From positions 1-64,000 of the forward strand of contig NZ_JAAXPA010000035.1 in NCBI RefSeq assembly GCF_012396235.1: DNA of 64,000 bases, in the 5' to 3' direction. Numbering within the stretch: the stretch's first letter is position 1; each line of letters opens with the position of its first letter. The notes under the pieces were generated by a model. The model saw only the letters and a list, made by a program, of their open reading frames with translations. It had not been told where the DNA came from and did no database searches. This DNA is from Rhodococcus opacus (lineage in GTDB: Bacteria; Actinomycetota; Actinomycetes; Mycobacteriales; Mycobacteriaceae). Shown one piece after another: positions 26,433-34,488 of the stretch. The translations under genes were made by a program, and so were the position numbers.

Positions 26433-27641
26433 ATGTCCACCTTCGTCCCTGCAGCACGAGTCGACCAGATGCGTGAGTCGCCGAGTGTGGCAGCTGCGCA
26501 ACGGGTTCGCGAGCTTCGAGCGTCGGGGCGGGAGATCCTCGACCTGACGGTCGGAGAGCCCGATTTCGACACGCCGGACCACATCAAGGCGGCAGCCGTC
26601 GCAGCGATGGAATCCGGTCTCACCAAGTACACCCCCGTCAACGGTATTCCCGCACTGCGGGAAGCGATCTCGAAGCGGATGCTCGCCCGGACCGGGGTCG
26701 AGTTCGCGGACAACGAGATCACCGTCGGCGGAGGTGCCAAGCAGGTCATCTTCCTGGCGCTGATGGCGACGGTGGAGGAGGGCACCGAGGTGATCGTGCC
26801 CGCGCCCTACTGGGTGTCGTACCCCGACATGGTGACCGTCCACGGCGGAACACCCGTCGTCGTCGACTGCCCGGAATCCGACCGGTTCCTGCTCACCGCG
26901 GAGAAGCTCGCCGCCGCCATCACTCCCGCGACGAAATGGGTGATCCTCAACGCCCCGTCGAATCCGACGGGTTCGGTGTACAGCGAGCAGGAACTGGCGG
27001 ACCTGGCAGCTGTCCTTGACCGTAACCCGCACGTGAACGTCCTCTGCGACGAGATCTACGACGAGATCGTCTTCACCGACTCACCCCTTCCGAACCTGTT
27101 GTCGGCCGCGCCGCACCTCCGCGATCGGATCCTGGTGACCAACGGTGTGTCGAAGGCCTACGCGATGACCGGCTGGCGTCTGGGGTACGGCGTCGGGAAC
27201 AAGGGCCTGATCGCAGCGATCAACAAGCTGCAGTCGCAGAGTTCCTCCTGCCCGTCGTCGATCAGTCAGGCCGCCGCTGCCGAGGCGCTCACCGGCGATC
27301 AGAGTTTCGTCACCACGTCCGTCGCGAGCTACCGCGCACGGCGGGATGTCGTCTTCGAATTGTTCTCCCGCATCGAGGGTCTGGAACCCATACTGCCGCA
27401 GGGCGCGTTCTACCTGTTCGTCGGATGCTCCGGCCTCGTGGGCAAGCGGACTCCCGACGGCACGCTGCTCGAGAACGATCAGGACGTGGTGCTCTTCCTC
27501 CTCGACCACGCGTCGGTGGCCACCATTCAGGGCTCCGCGTACGGCGCCCAGGCGTATTTCCGCGTCTCGTTCGCCACGTCCGAGGACGTTCTGCGGAATG
27601 CGGTCGCCGCGGTCGAGAAGGCCGTCGCGTCGCTCAGCTGA
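26433..27641 (+). CDS. Class I PLP-dependent aminotransferase (aspartate aminotransferase-like)
   Basis: A 402-residue fold-type I aminotransferase: LDLTVGEPDFDTPDHIKAAA at the start, NAPSNPTGSVYS, the PLP lysine in TNGVSKAYAMTGWRLGYG and the substrate arginine in AYFRVSFA. Usual length for the Aat/AspC-Ib group, which uses aspartate, glutamate or their analogues. Strong ribosome site CAGGAGGAACA before ATG 26433. Placement after pxpABC would let it remove the amino group from the glutamate-type product. Confidence 0.9.
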   Translation: MSTFVPAARVDQMRESPSVAAAQRVRELRASGREILDLTVGEPDFDTPDHIKAAAVAAMESGLTKYTPVNGIPALREAISKRMLARTGVEFADNEITVGGGAKQVIFLALMATVEEGTEVIVPAPYWVSYPDMVTVHGGTPVVVDCPESDRFLLTAEKLAAAITPATKWVILNAPSNPTGSVYSEQELADLAAVLDRNPHVNVLCDEIYDEIVFTDSPLPNLLSAAPHLRDRILVTNGVSKAYAMTGWRLGYGVGNKGLIAAINKLQSQSSSCPSSISQAAAAEALTGDQSFVTTSVASYRARRDVVFELFSRIEGLEPILPQGAFYLFVGCSGLVGKRTPDGTLLENDQDVVLFLLDHASVATIQGSAYGAQAYFRVSFATSEDVLRNAVAAVEKAVASLS

Positions 27642-27675
27642 TCCCACCCGCTCTTACCCGACCAACGGAGACATC

Positions 27676-28347
27676 ATGGTTCACGTCACTACCAAGATCG
27701 ACCGCGCCGACAAGGCCGCGATCGACCGACTGGGCGCCTTCTCGGCCGCCACCATCCACGAAGCCCAGGGGCGCAAGGGTGCACTGGATTCGGGGATCAA
27801 GCCCATCGACCGCGACATGTCGTTCTGCGGAACGGCCTTCACGGTCGTCTGCCATCCGCGCGACAACATCATGCTCCAGGTCGCCATCAGCTACGCGCAA
27901 CCCGGCGACGTGCTCATCGTGTCCTCCGGCGACCAGCCTGCAGGCCAGTTCGGCGACGTGCTGGCCAACGCGTGCGTGGCCCGAGGCATCAGCGCACTGG
28001 TCACGGACGGCGGAGTGCGGGACAGTCGGGAGATCCGCGAACTCGGGTTTCCCGTCTTCTCCAAGCACGTGTGCATCGAGGGAACGGTGAAGGAATCCCT
28101 CGGTCCCGTCAACCAGCCGTTGGTGTTCGGCGGCCAGATCATCTATCCCGGCGACGTGATCAAGGGTGACTGCGACGGAGTGGTGGTGGTCCGGCGCGAC
28201 GAGGTCCAGTTCGCCATCGACGCCTCCCGTGAGCGCGACGCCGCCGAGGCAGCCTACATCGAGCGGTACAAGAAGGGTGAAACCCCGATCCAGGTCAGCA
28301 ATCTCGCCCAGGTGCTCGAAGCGAAGGGCCTCACCGTCGACCAGTGA
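27676..28347 (+). CDS. RraA-like HMG/CHA aldolase-oxaloacetate decarboxylase
   Basis: A 223-residue RraA-fold protein. It has the metal-site motif D-X20-R-D (D94, R115, D116) that marks 4-hydroxy-4-methyl-2-oxoglutarate and 4-carboxy-4-hydroxy-2-oxoadipate aldolases, as well as the GD (77-78) and GDQPAGQFGDVLAN elements. Members cleave the C-C bond of 4-hydroxy-2-oxo acids to pyruvate, often decarboxylating oxaloacetate too. It follows the aminotransferase by 34 bp behind CGGAG, so the two likely form one transcript. Confidence 0.87.
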   Translation: MVHVTTKIDRADKAAIDRLGAFSAATIHEAQGRKGALDSGIKPIDRDMSFCGTAFTVVCHPRDNIMLQVAISYAQPGDVLIVSSGDQPAGQFGDVLANACVARGISALVTDGGVRDSREIRELGFPVFSKHVCIEGTVKESLGPVNQPLVFGGQIIYPGDVIKGDCDGVVVVRRDEVQFAIDASRERDAAEAAYIERYKKGETPIQVSNLAQVLEAKGLTVDQ

Positions 28348-28400
28348 GCCGGCCACTGCCTGCCGCAGCGGTCCATCGGCGTTCCGTGACGAAGGTGCGG

Positions 28401-28556
28401 TTATGCCGTGGACACCTGCTCGGAGGGTTCTCGGCGGAGGTGATGGTCTTCCTCTCCGGGGGTGTCCGAGCCTCCGGTCAGCTCGTCGAGGAGGATGTAT
28501 CCCCCGTAGCCGAGCCCGGCGACGGCGAGGACAGCGGCGTACAGCCGGTCGAGCAT
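28401..28556 (-). CDS. Small single-span membrane protein, unknown
   Basis: A 51-residue protein starting MLDRLYAAVLAVAGLGYGGYILLDEL, one membrane-spanning helix, followed by an acidic, charged tail (GGSDTPGEEDHHLRREPSEQ). The ATG at 28556 has GGAG seven bases upstream, which supports this start over the longer frame from 28664. I do not recognise the family. It is convergent with the aldolase gene and has no partner in its direction. Confidence 0.55.
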   Translation of the reverse strand: MLDRLYAAVLAVAGLGYGGYILLDELTGGSDTPGEEDHHLRREPSEQVSTA

Positions 28557-28916
28557 CAGTTTCTCCGTATCGTCTGCGGACACCCCCGAGTCGGCCAAGT
28601 ATGCCCCCGGACGCGCCGGTCCGGGTACTACCCGACCGGACGGTTCGAAGACTCTCCTTGACACCTCACTGGGGCTGGGTCGTACGCAAGACCTGCGACA
28701 GCTGGTCGCTGAATATCAGGTTTCCTCGCTTATGAGTGTGAGGGGCATCGCTAAAAGGAGCAATCCGCTCTGCGCCGGCGTGATGCGGATTTCTCCGGCA
28801 TCCGTGCTGGTCAGCGGGATTATCACGGAGAGGTCTATCCGGTTTGCGCAAAACGGCGGCGGTGGCCGGGCCACCCGTCACGGGATCCCGGCCATCGCCG
28901 CCTGCGTCTTCGTCGT
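28557..28916. other. Gap without a supported gene
   Basis: Between the small membrane protein and the minus-strand dehydrogenase no frame looks coding. It holds the dehydrogenase terminator (28855-28902) and presumably the promoter of the small gene; no promoter could be named with confidence. Confidence 0.4.
28855..28902 (-). terminator. Terminator of the formaldehyde-dehydrogenase-type gene
   Basis: Read on the minus strand, GGCGGCG-A-TGGCCGGG pairs with CCCGGCCA-C-CGCCGCC (one mismatch), with an inner CCCGT/ACGGG pair, and is followed by GTTTTG. It lies 14 bases after the stop codon: a strong intrinsic terminator. Confidence 0.75.
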
Positions 28917-30098
28917 TCAGGGTTTGAGCTGGATCTTCACCGCCCCGTCCTGCTTCTTCTGGAAGATCTCGTAGGCGTGGGGTGCCTGTTCGAGGGGGAG
29001 TTCGTGAGTGGCGAAGGTGTCGACGCCGAGCGGGTCGTCGTCGCCGAGGAGCGGCATGATGTCGTCGACCCACTTCTTGATGTTGGCCTGGCCCATGCGC
29101 ACCTGAATCTGCTTGTCGAACAAGGTGAGCATGGGAATCGGGTCGGCCATGCCGCCGTAGACGCCGATGATGGAGAGGGTGCCTCCGCGGCGGACGATGT
29201 CGATCGCCGAGTACAGCGCACCGAGACGGTCGACACCGGCCTTCTGCATGAGCGGCGCCGCGACCGCATCGGGCAGGTACCCGACGATCTGCTGGGCGAG
29301 TTTGCCGATCGGTGAACCGTGCGCCTCCATGCCGACCGCGTCGATCACCGAGTCGGTGCCGCGACCGTCGGTCGCGTCGCGGATGACGTCGGCGAGATCG
29401 CCGCCGTGCTCGTCCAGGTCCAGGGTTTCGATGCCCCGGGCCTTGGCGCGAGCCAGGCGTTCGGGGACGTTGTCGACCGCGATGACCCGGGCGCCCTTGT
29501 GGTGGGCGATGCGCGCCGCCATGTCTCCGATCGGTCCGAGGCCGAGCACCGTGACCGACCCGCCCTCGGGGATCGCGGCGTATTCGACCGACTGCCACGC
29601 CGTCGGCAGCACATCGGACAGGTAGACGAAACGGGAATCCGGCGGGCCCTCGGGGACTTTGATGTGGGTGAACTGGGCTTGAGGAACACGCAGGTACTCG
29701 GCTTGTCCTCCCGGCACCTCGCCGTAGAGCTTGGAGAAGCCGAACAATGCCGCTCCCATGCCCTGCTCGCGAACCTGCGTCGTTTCACACTGCGTGTACA
29801 GCTGCATGTTGCACATGAAGCAGTCGCCGCACGAGATCTGGAACGGGATCACCACTCGGTCGCCGACCTTCAGGTCGCCCGCCTCCGTCCCGACCTCTTC
29901 GACGATCCCCATCGGTTCGTGGCCGAGAATGTCACCTTCTCCCATGAACGGGCCGAGAGTTTCGTACAGGTGCAGATCGGAGCCGCAGATGTTCGTTGTC
30001 GTGACCTTGATGATGGCGTCGGTCGGGTGTTCGATCTTCGGGTCGGCGACGGTGTCGACGCTGACTTTTCGTTTGCCTTGCCACGTGACTGCTCGCAC
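28917..30098 (-). CDS. Zinc alcohol dehydrogenase of the glutathione-independent formaldehyde dehydrogenase type
   Basis: A 393-residue medium-chain dehydrogenase. Catalytic zinc: C38 (NICGSDLH) and H60/E61 (GHE). Structural zinc: C90, C93, C96, C104 in ISCGDCFMCNMQLYTQC. NAD motif GLGPIGDMAARIA. The long insert after AVAAPLMQKAGVD and the start RAVTWQGKRKVSV are typical of FdhA-like enzymes. It may act on formaldehyde or another alcohol/aldehyde. GTG 30098 follows GAGAGGTG; open frame further upstream is antisense. It is likely transcribed with the ABM gene just upstream. Confidence 0.85.
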   Translation of the reverse strand: MRAVTWQGKRKVSVDTVADPKIEHPTDAIIKVTTTNICGSDLHLYETLGPFMGEGDILGHEPMGIVEEVGTEAGDLKVGDRVVIPFQISCGDCFMCNMQLYTQCETTQVREQGMGAALFGFSKLYGEVPGGQAEYLRVPQAQFTHIKVPEGPPDSRFVYLSDVLPTAWQSVEYAAIPEGGSVTVLGLGPIGDMAARIAHHKGARVIAVDNVPERLARAKARGIETLDLDEHGGDLADVIRDATDGRGTDSVIDAVGMEAHGSPIGKLAQQIVGYLPDAVAAPLMQKAGVDRLGALYSAIDIVRRGGTLSIIGVYGGMADPIPMLTLFDKQIQVRMGQANIKKWVDDIMPLLGDDDPLGVDTFATHELPLEQAPHAYEIFQKKQDGAVKIQLKP

Positions 30099-30181
30099 TG
30101 GGAACCACACCTCTCGTCGGTCGATGTCCGTGTTCGGGTGCCCGACGGGGGATGGAGGCAAACCGTGCGACGGGGGCGTCC

Positions 30182-30478
30182 CTACTTGACGGCGATGACG
30201 TCGACGGGACGAATGTCGGGATCCGTGGCGAGCAGTTCGGGCCCGACCTTGCCGAGTGCCTGGGGGATGGCTCCGGTCAGGTGCGCCTGCCGGCCTTCCT
30301 CGTTCTCGAATGTGTCGAAGATGCCGTACGTCGTGTCGCTGACCTTGAACGCGTACCAGGTGACGGTGCCCTGTTCTTCCGCCGCCAGGGCGCGCCCCTG
30401 CTCGAGGAACGCGGCCAGTTCTTCGCCCTTGCCCGGCTTGGCCTCGAGCAGTGCCAGTATTCCTCTGTCGATCGTCAT
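30182..30478 (-). CDS. Antibiotic-biosynthesis-monooxygenase (ABM)-fold protein, putative quinol monooxygenase
   Basis: A 98-residue ferredoxin-like ABM protein: ILALLEAKPGKGEELAAFLEQG, VTWYAFKVSDTTYGIFDTFENEEGRQAHL, near-complete for the YgiN-type family, which act as cofactor-free quinol monooxygenases. Actual substrate unknown. Excellent ribosome site GAGGAGACATC. It precedes the dehydrogenase by 83 bp on the same strand and is divergent from the GlxA-type regulator. Confidence 0.82.
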   Translation of the reverse strand: MTIDRGILALLEAKPGKGEELAAFLEQGRALAAEEQGTVTWYAFKVSDTTYGIFDTFENEEGRQAHLTGAIPQALGKVGPELLATDPDIRPVDVIAVK

Positions 30479-30583
30479 GATGTCTCCTCCTCGGTCGATG
30501 TACGACTTCGTTCAACTCCGACGCTATGGGCGTCGAGCGGCACGCGGGGCGGCGGAAGCGCCACCTTTGTTACCGTTTCCGTC

Positions 30584-31594
30584 ATGAGTGTCGCGGTGCT
30601 CGCCGTGGACGGCATGTTCGATTCGGGTCTGAGCGTCATGCTCGACGTCCTGGCGACGGCCGATGCCCTGCGTGACGACGCGGAGGCGGGCGACCAGGCA
30701 TTCACCGTCATCCCCGTCGCGGTCGGACCGACGGTCCGCACCGGTCACGGACTCGTGCTGGCCACCACCCCGCTGACGGAGATCACCGTGCCGCCCGATG
30801 TCCTCGTCATGCCCGCCGTGGGGGTGAAGACGCCGGATCGGATCGTCGACGTGGTGCGTGGGCATCCCGCCCTCGACTGGGTCGCGGCGGGTCGCGGTTC
30901 CGGCGCCGCCCTCGCCGCGGCGTGCAGTGGCACGTTCTTCCTCGCCGAGGCAGGGGTGCTCGACGGATTGACCGCGACGACGAGTTGGTGGCTCGGGCCG
31001 GCGTTCCGAGCCCGCTATGCCCGCGTCGACCTCGACGAGCGGCGCACCCTCATCCACGACGACCGGGTGACGACGGCCGGGGCGGCGTTCGCGCACATCG
31101 ATCTCGCGCTGGCGATCGTCCAGCAGCACAGCCCGGCGCTGGCAGATCTCGTCGCGCGGTACCTTCTGATCGGCGACCGGCCCTCGCAGGCGATCTTCGC
31201 GGTGCCGTCCCTGCTCGCCACCGCCGATCCGACGATGACCGCCTTCGAACGGTGGATTCGCGATCACCTCGCGGAACCGTTGCCGATCAACTCGGTCGCG
31301 CACGCGATCGGGGTGAGTGAACGAACGCTGCAACGCACCACCGCCTCAGTGCTGGGCATGTCGCCGGTGGAGTTCGTTCAGGAGATCCGACTCGACCAGG
31401 CGATATTCCTCCTACGCACGACGCAGCAGAGCGTCGACACGATCGCGTCCGCTGTGGGCTACCAGAACTCGGCCACACTGCGCGCGTTGATTCGCCGTCG
31501 GCGTCACACGAGCACAACCGAGATCCGCCGTGGAAACGCGTTATTCGGCCCCGGACACCGGCGGGGCGGACGGGGAGCGCGGACCGGCCGATAG
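30584..31594 (+). CDS. GlxA-type transcriptional regulator (DJ-1/PfpI plus AraC domain)
   Basis: A 336-residue protein in two parts: residues 1-~180 form a DJ-1/PfpI amidotransferase-like sensor (VAVLAVDGMFDSGLSVMLDVLATAD; AACSGTFFLAEAGVLDG with the nucleophile-elbow cysteine). Residues ~220-325 form an AraC-type DNA-binding domain with two helix-turn-helices (INSVAHAIGVSERTLQR; VDTIASAVGYQNSATLRALIRRR). It probably controls the divergent ABM/dehydrogenase pair, 105 bp away, in response to a small metabolite. Confidence 0.87.
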   Translation: MSVAVLAVDGMFDSGLSVMLDVLATADALRDDAEAGDQAFTVIPVAVGPTVRTGHGLVLATTPLTEITVPPDVLVMPAVGVKTPDRIVDVVRGHPALDWVAAGRGSGAALAAACSGTFFLAEAGVLDGLTATTSWWLGPAFRARYARVDLDERRTLIHDDRVTTAGAAFAHIDLALAIVQQHSPALADLVARYLLIGDRPSQAIFAVPSLLATADPTMTAFERWIRDHLAEPLPINSVAHAIGVSERTLQRTTASVLGMSPVEFVQEIRLDQAIFLLRTTQQSVDTIASAVGYQNSATLRALIRRRRHTSTTEIRRGNALFGPGHRRGGRGARTGR

Positions 31595-31657
31595 TTCGCA
31601 CTGGCGCCGGACGGACTCGGGCGGGACGATCGAGGGTGACGAACGGAGAGGAGCATC

Positions 31658-31984
31658 GTGAACCGAAACCAGCCTTTCGTGTGCGAGATGGCCTTCCACA
31701 TCGTCCACCTGCACCGAGCGGGGGAGACGGACAAGGCGCTGAACCTGCGAAAGCAGCCGCAGGGCATGACCGTCGACGATGAACAACTTCACCGCGCCGT
31801 CGCGCAGATCTACGGTCTGCCCGACCAGTCGAACGAGGCGATGGAGGAATGGGTGCGCTCCCAGTACCTGGCCGACGGTCGCGACAAGGGTTACCTGACC
31901 GACGACGACGCGTCGGCGCCTCTGTGGCTTCTCGCCGGCAAGGCGCACACCCACTACGGCGACCTGAAACCGCAGGCGAGCTGA
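31658..31984 (+). CDS. Hypothetical protein (108 residues)
   Basis: I do not recognise this protein. It is soluble, rich in charged residues and helical (CEMAFHIVHLHRAGETDKALNLRKQ; NEAMEEWVRSQYLADGRDKGYLTDDDAS). The GTG 31658 is preceded by GGAGAGGAG, a strong ribosome site, and codon use fits its neighbours, so the gene is probably real. It follows the regulator by 63 bp and ends 15 bp before the convergent TetR gene. Confidence 0.65.
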   Translation: MNRNQPFVCEMAFHIVHLHRAGETDKALNLRKQPQGMTVDDEQLHRAVAQIYGLPDQSNEAMEEWVRSQYLADGRDKGYLTDDDASAPLWLLAGKAHTHYGDLKPQAS

Positions 31985-31999
31985 GGGCCCCGCGCGCTG

Positions 32000-32716
32000 C
32001 TATTCGGCACGGGCCGCGACGAGGGCGGCGAGACCGTCGAAGATCCGGGCCAGGCCGAACTCGAGCGCGTCGTCGTGCCCGGAGGTGGATCCGGCCGACG
32101 CGAACGCGGCTGTCACCTCGGGGTAGCGGTCGGCGTGGTCGGCGAGGATGTCCGTCATGATCGCGTTCAGGGACTTCTCGGGTGTGTCGGTTTCTGCGCC
32201 GGGTGCCGTTGCCTGCTGAACGAGGCTGCGCACGTGTCCGGTGATCAGGACCACCGCGTCCAGCCGTTCCGCGCCGGTGAGTCCCGTGTCGCGCAGCGCT
32301 GCGAGGCCGGTTTCGAGCCAGTCCAGTTCGTTCGGGCCCAGCACACGCGGACCGACGGCGACGTCCACCACCCACGGATGCCGCCGGAGGCCCGCCCACA
32401 TCCGGAGTGCCCACTCGTGGAGCGCACCGCGCCAGCCGCCGTCGATCCCGGACGGGTCGGGCGCGGGTCCGAGAGCGGCATCGAGCATGAGGGCGGTCAA
32501 CTCGGCCTTGCCGGGGGTGTAGCGGTAGAGGGACATCTTGGTGAACCCGAGGTCTTCGGCGAGGCGCTGCATCGACAGCGTGGCGAGGCCCTCGGCGTCC
32601 GCCATCGAGATCGCGGTGGCGACGATCTGTTCGAGGCTCAGCGCGGGTTTCGGACCCCGCTTCGGTCTCTCCGACGATCCCCACAGCAGCTCGGCGGTAC
32701 GGGGCTGGGTGACCAT
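32000..32716 (-). CDS. TetR-family repressor
   Basis: A 238-residue TetR protein: helix-turn-helix LEQIVATAISMADAEGLATLSMQRLAEDLGFTKMSLYRYTPGKAEL at ~25-70, then an all-helical ligand domain of the TetR_C tetracycline-type group (WRGALHEWALRMWAGLRRHPWV). ATG 32716 is chosen because GGAGGAG stands just before it. Divergent from the FAD monooxygenase across a clear operator, so it very likely represses itself and that gene. Confidence 0.88.
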   Translation of the reverse strand: MVTQPRTAELLWGSSERPKRGPKPALSLEQIVATAISMADAEGLATLSMQRLAEDLGFTKMSLYRYTPGKAELTALMLDAALGPAPDPSGIDGGWRGALHEWALRMWAGLRRHPWVVDVAVGPRVLGPNELDWLETGLAALRDTGLTGAERLDAVVLITGHVRSLVQQATAPGAETDTPEKSLNAIMTDILADHADRYPEVTAAFASAGSTSGHDDALEFGLARIFDGLAALVAARAE

Positions 32717-32749
32717 CTGCGCTCCTCCGGCCGACTCTTGATCCGGAAT

Positions 32750-32790
32750 AGTGTCTACCATACACTGAATTGTGTCCGTCAGACACAATT
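32750..32790. promoter_or_regulatory. TetR operator region
   Basis: AATTGTGTC-N5-GACACAATT (32768-32790) is a perfect 9-5-9 inverted repeat. A second, related repeat AGTGT-N7-ACACT lies next to it at 32750-32766. They sit between the divergent TetR and FAD-monooxygenase starts, and the GTGTc/ACAC half-sites are shared, so both may bind the same regulator. Confidence 0.7.
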
Positions 32791-32808
32791 AATCCGTTGG
32801 AGCCTCCC

Positions 32809-34020
32809 ATGCCGAACAGAACCGTCCTGATCTCTGGTGCGAGCATCGCCGGGCCCGCCCTGGCGTTCTGGCTCAGTCGGTGCGGATACGCCGTCACCGT
32901 CGTCGAGCGGGCACCGGACCTCCAGCTCGGCGGCCAGGCCGTCGACTTCAAGGGGGAGGTTCACCGAAAAGTGTTGGAGAGGATGGGAATTCTCGACGAC
33001 GTGCTCCGCAGTCAGACCGGAAAGACCGACCTCCTGATCGTCGACGAACGCGACAAGCACCTGGCGACCATCCCGGGCGAATTCGTCGGCGGCGACATCG
33101 AGATCCTGCGGGGCGACCTCACCGAGATCCTCTACCGGTACACCGCGGATTCGTGCGAGTACCTCTTCGGCGATTCCGTCACCGCACTGGTCGACACGGA
33201 GTCAGGTGTCGAGGTCACGTTCGAGAAGTCGGACGCACGCCGGTTCGACCTGGTGTTCGGCGCCGACGGCATCCACTCGGCCGTCCGACGTCACCGGTTC
33301 GGGCCGGAGGACGAATTCGTCCGATTCCTCGGGTACTACTACGCCGTCGTCGGGACCACCGGCTCGGCGAGCGACACCTCGCCGGACCGGGAACGCGGGA
33401 CGGGGCTGATGTACAACGAGCCGGGACGGATGGCCGTCGTCGGCGGACCGAAGGCTCCGGAATTGTTCGTCTTCGCCTCCGGCCGGATCGAGTACGACCG
33501 CGGCGACCTCACCCAGCAGAAACGAATGCTGGCCACCGCGTATGCCGATTCGGGGTGGCGCGTGCCCCGGCTGCTCGCGCACCTGGACGACGCGCCCGAC
33601 TTCTACCTCGACTCGATCGCGAGGGTCGAGACCGATACGTACACCGCCGGCCGCGTGGCCCTGGTCGGCGACGCCGCGTACGGAAACACGCTGGGCGGCT
33701 TCGGGACCGGACTCGCCCTCGTGGGTGCGTATGTACTGGCGGGTGAGCTTGCCGCCGCCGACGGCGACCACCGCGTTGCGTTCGGACGCTACAACGAGCA
33801 GATGCACGGGTACGCGAAGATCGCCCGCAAGGGCAGCGCCGGACCGTTTCTCGCGCCGAAGTCGGCTACTCGAATCAGGCTGCGCAACTGGACGTTCAAT
33901 TCCAAGACCCTGTTCGGCCTGATGATGAAGCTGACCGACTCCTTCGCTACCGACATCGATCTGCAGGACTACCCGGCGCTGCGATCAGCCGGGTGTGCCG
34001 GCGATGTTGACCATCCATGA
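32809..34020 (+). CDS. FAD-dependent monooxygenase (aromatic hydroxylase/Tet(X)-like)
   Basis: A 403-residue class A flavin monooxygenase: FAD motif ISGASIAGPALAFWLSRCGY near 6-25, the DG motif in FDLVFGADGIHSAVRRH and the GD motif in GRVALVGDAAYGNTLGGFGTGLALVGAYVLAGEL. These enzymes hydroxylate aromatic or polyketide-like compounds with NAD(P)H and O2. With a tetracycline-type TetR next door it may modify a xenobiotic. ATG 32809 follows GGAG. Its 3' end overlaps the convergent VOC gene by 36 bp. Confidence 0.88.
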   Translation: MPNRTVLISGASIAGPALAFWLSRCGYAVTVVERAPDLQLGGQAVDFKGEVHRKVLERMGILDDVLRSQTGKTDLLIVDERDKHLATIPGEFVGGDIEILRGDLTEILYRYTADSCEYLFGDSVTALVDTESGVEVTFEKSDARRFDLVFGADGIHSAVRRHRFGPEDEFVRFLGYYYAVVGTTGSASDTSPDRERGTGLMYNEPGRMAVVGGPKAPELFVFASGRIEYDRGDLTQQKRMLATAYADSGWRVPRLLAHLDDAPDFYLDSIARVETDTYTAGRVALVGDAAYGNTLGGFGTGLALVGAYVLAGELAAADGDHRVAFGRYNEQMHGYAKIARKGSAGPFLAPKSATRIRLRNWTFNSKTLFGLMMKLTDSFATDIDLQDYPALRSAGCAGDVDHP

Positions 34021-34398
34021 AATGCCGAACTTGTCTGTACAGGCACCGAATTCGTCTCCCCACATCTGCTTCTCCAGGGGCACGGACACGGATCCGCCGT
34101 CGGCGAGCTTGGCCCAGTAGCCGCGGAGTTCGTCGCCGTCGTCTCCGCTCAGACTCACCGCGATGTTGGTTCCCGGGTTGTGTTCCATTCCGGGCGGGGT
34201 GTCTGCACCCATGATCGTGTAGCCGCTGTCCGACTCGAGCATGGCGTGCATGATCTTGTCGGCGCCCTCGCCCTCCGGCGCACCGTATTCACCGAACGTG
34301 TTCAATGCAAGGGTGCCTCCGAAGACGTCCTTGTAGAACTCCATTGCCTGCCGCGCGTTGCCGTCGAAGCTGATGTAGGGGTTGAGCCGAGAGGTCAT
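33985..34398 (-). CDS. PhnB-like VOC-family protein
   Basis: A 137-residue protein of the PhnB/3-demethylubiquinone-methyltransferase-like VOC group: MTSRLNPYISFDGNARQAMEFYKDVFGGTLAL at the start, HAMLESDSGYTIMGADTPPG, and W-GDEFGACTDKFGISWMVNIA at the end, all usual for the family, whose function is largely unknown. ATG 34398 follows AAGGAG. Its 3' end lies inside the FAD-monooxygenase gene on the other strand. Confidence 0.88.
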   Translation of the reverse strand: MTSRLNPYISFDGNARQAMEFYKDVFGGTLALNTFGEYGAPEGEGADKIMHAMLESDSGYTIMGADTPPGMEHNPGTNIAVSLSGDDGDELRGYWAKLADGGSVSVPLEKQMWGDEFGACTDKFGISWMVNIAGTPG

Positions 34399-34488
34399 GG
34401 GACATGCTCCTTCTTCGTGCCGGAACCGACAGCAACGACGGTACAACGACTGGCCGACACGTTGTGGGGAACGGACGGCCGAGGCGGA

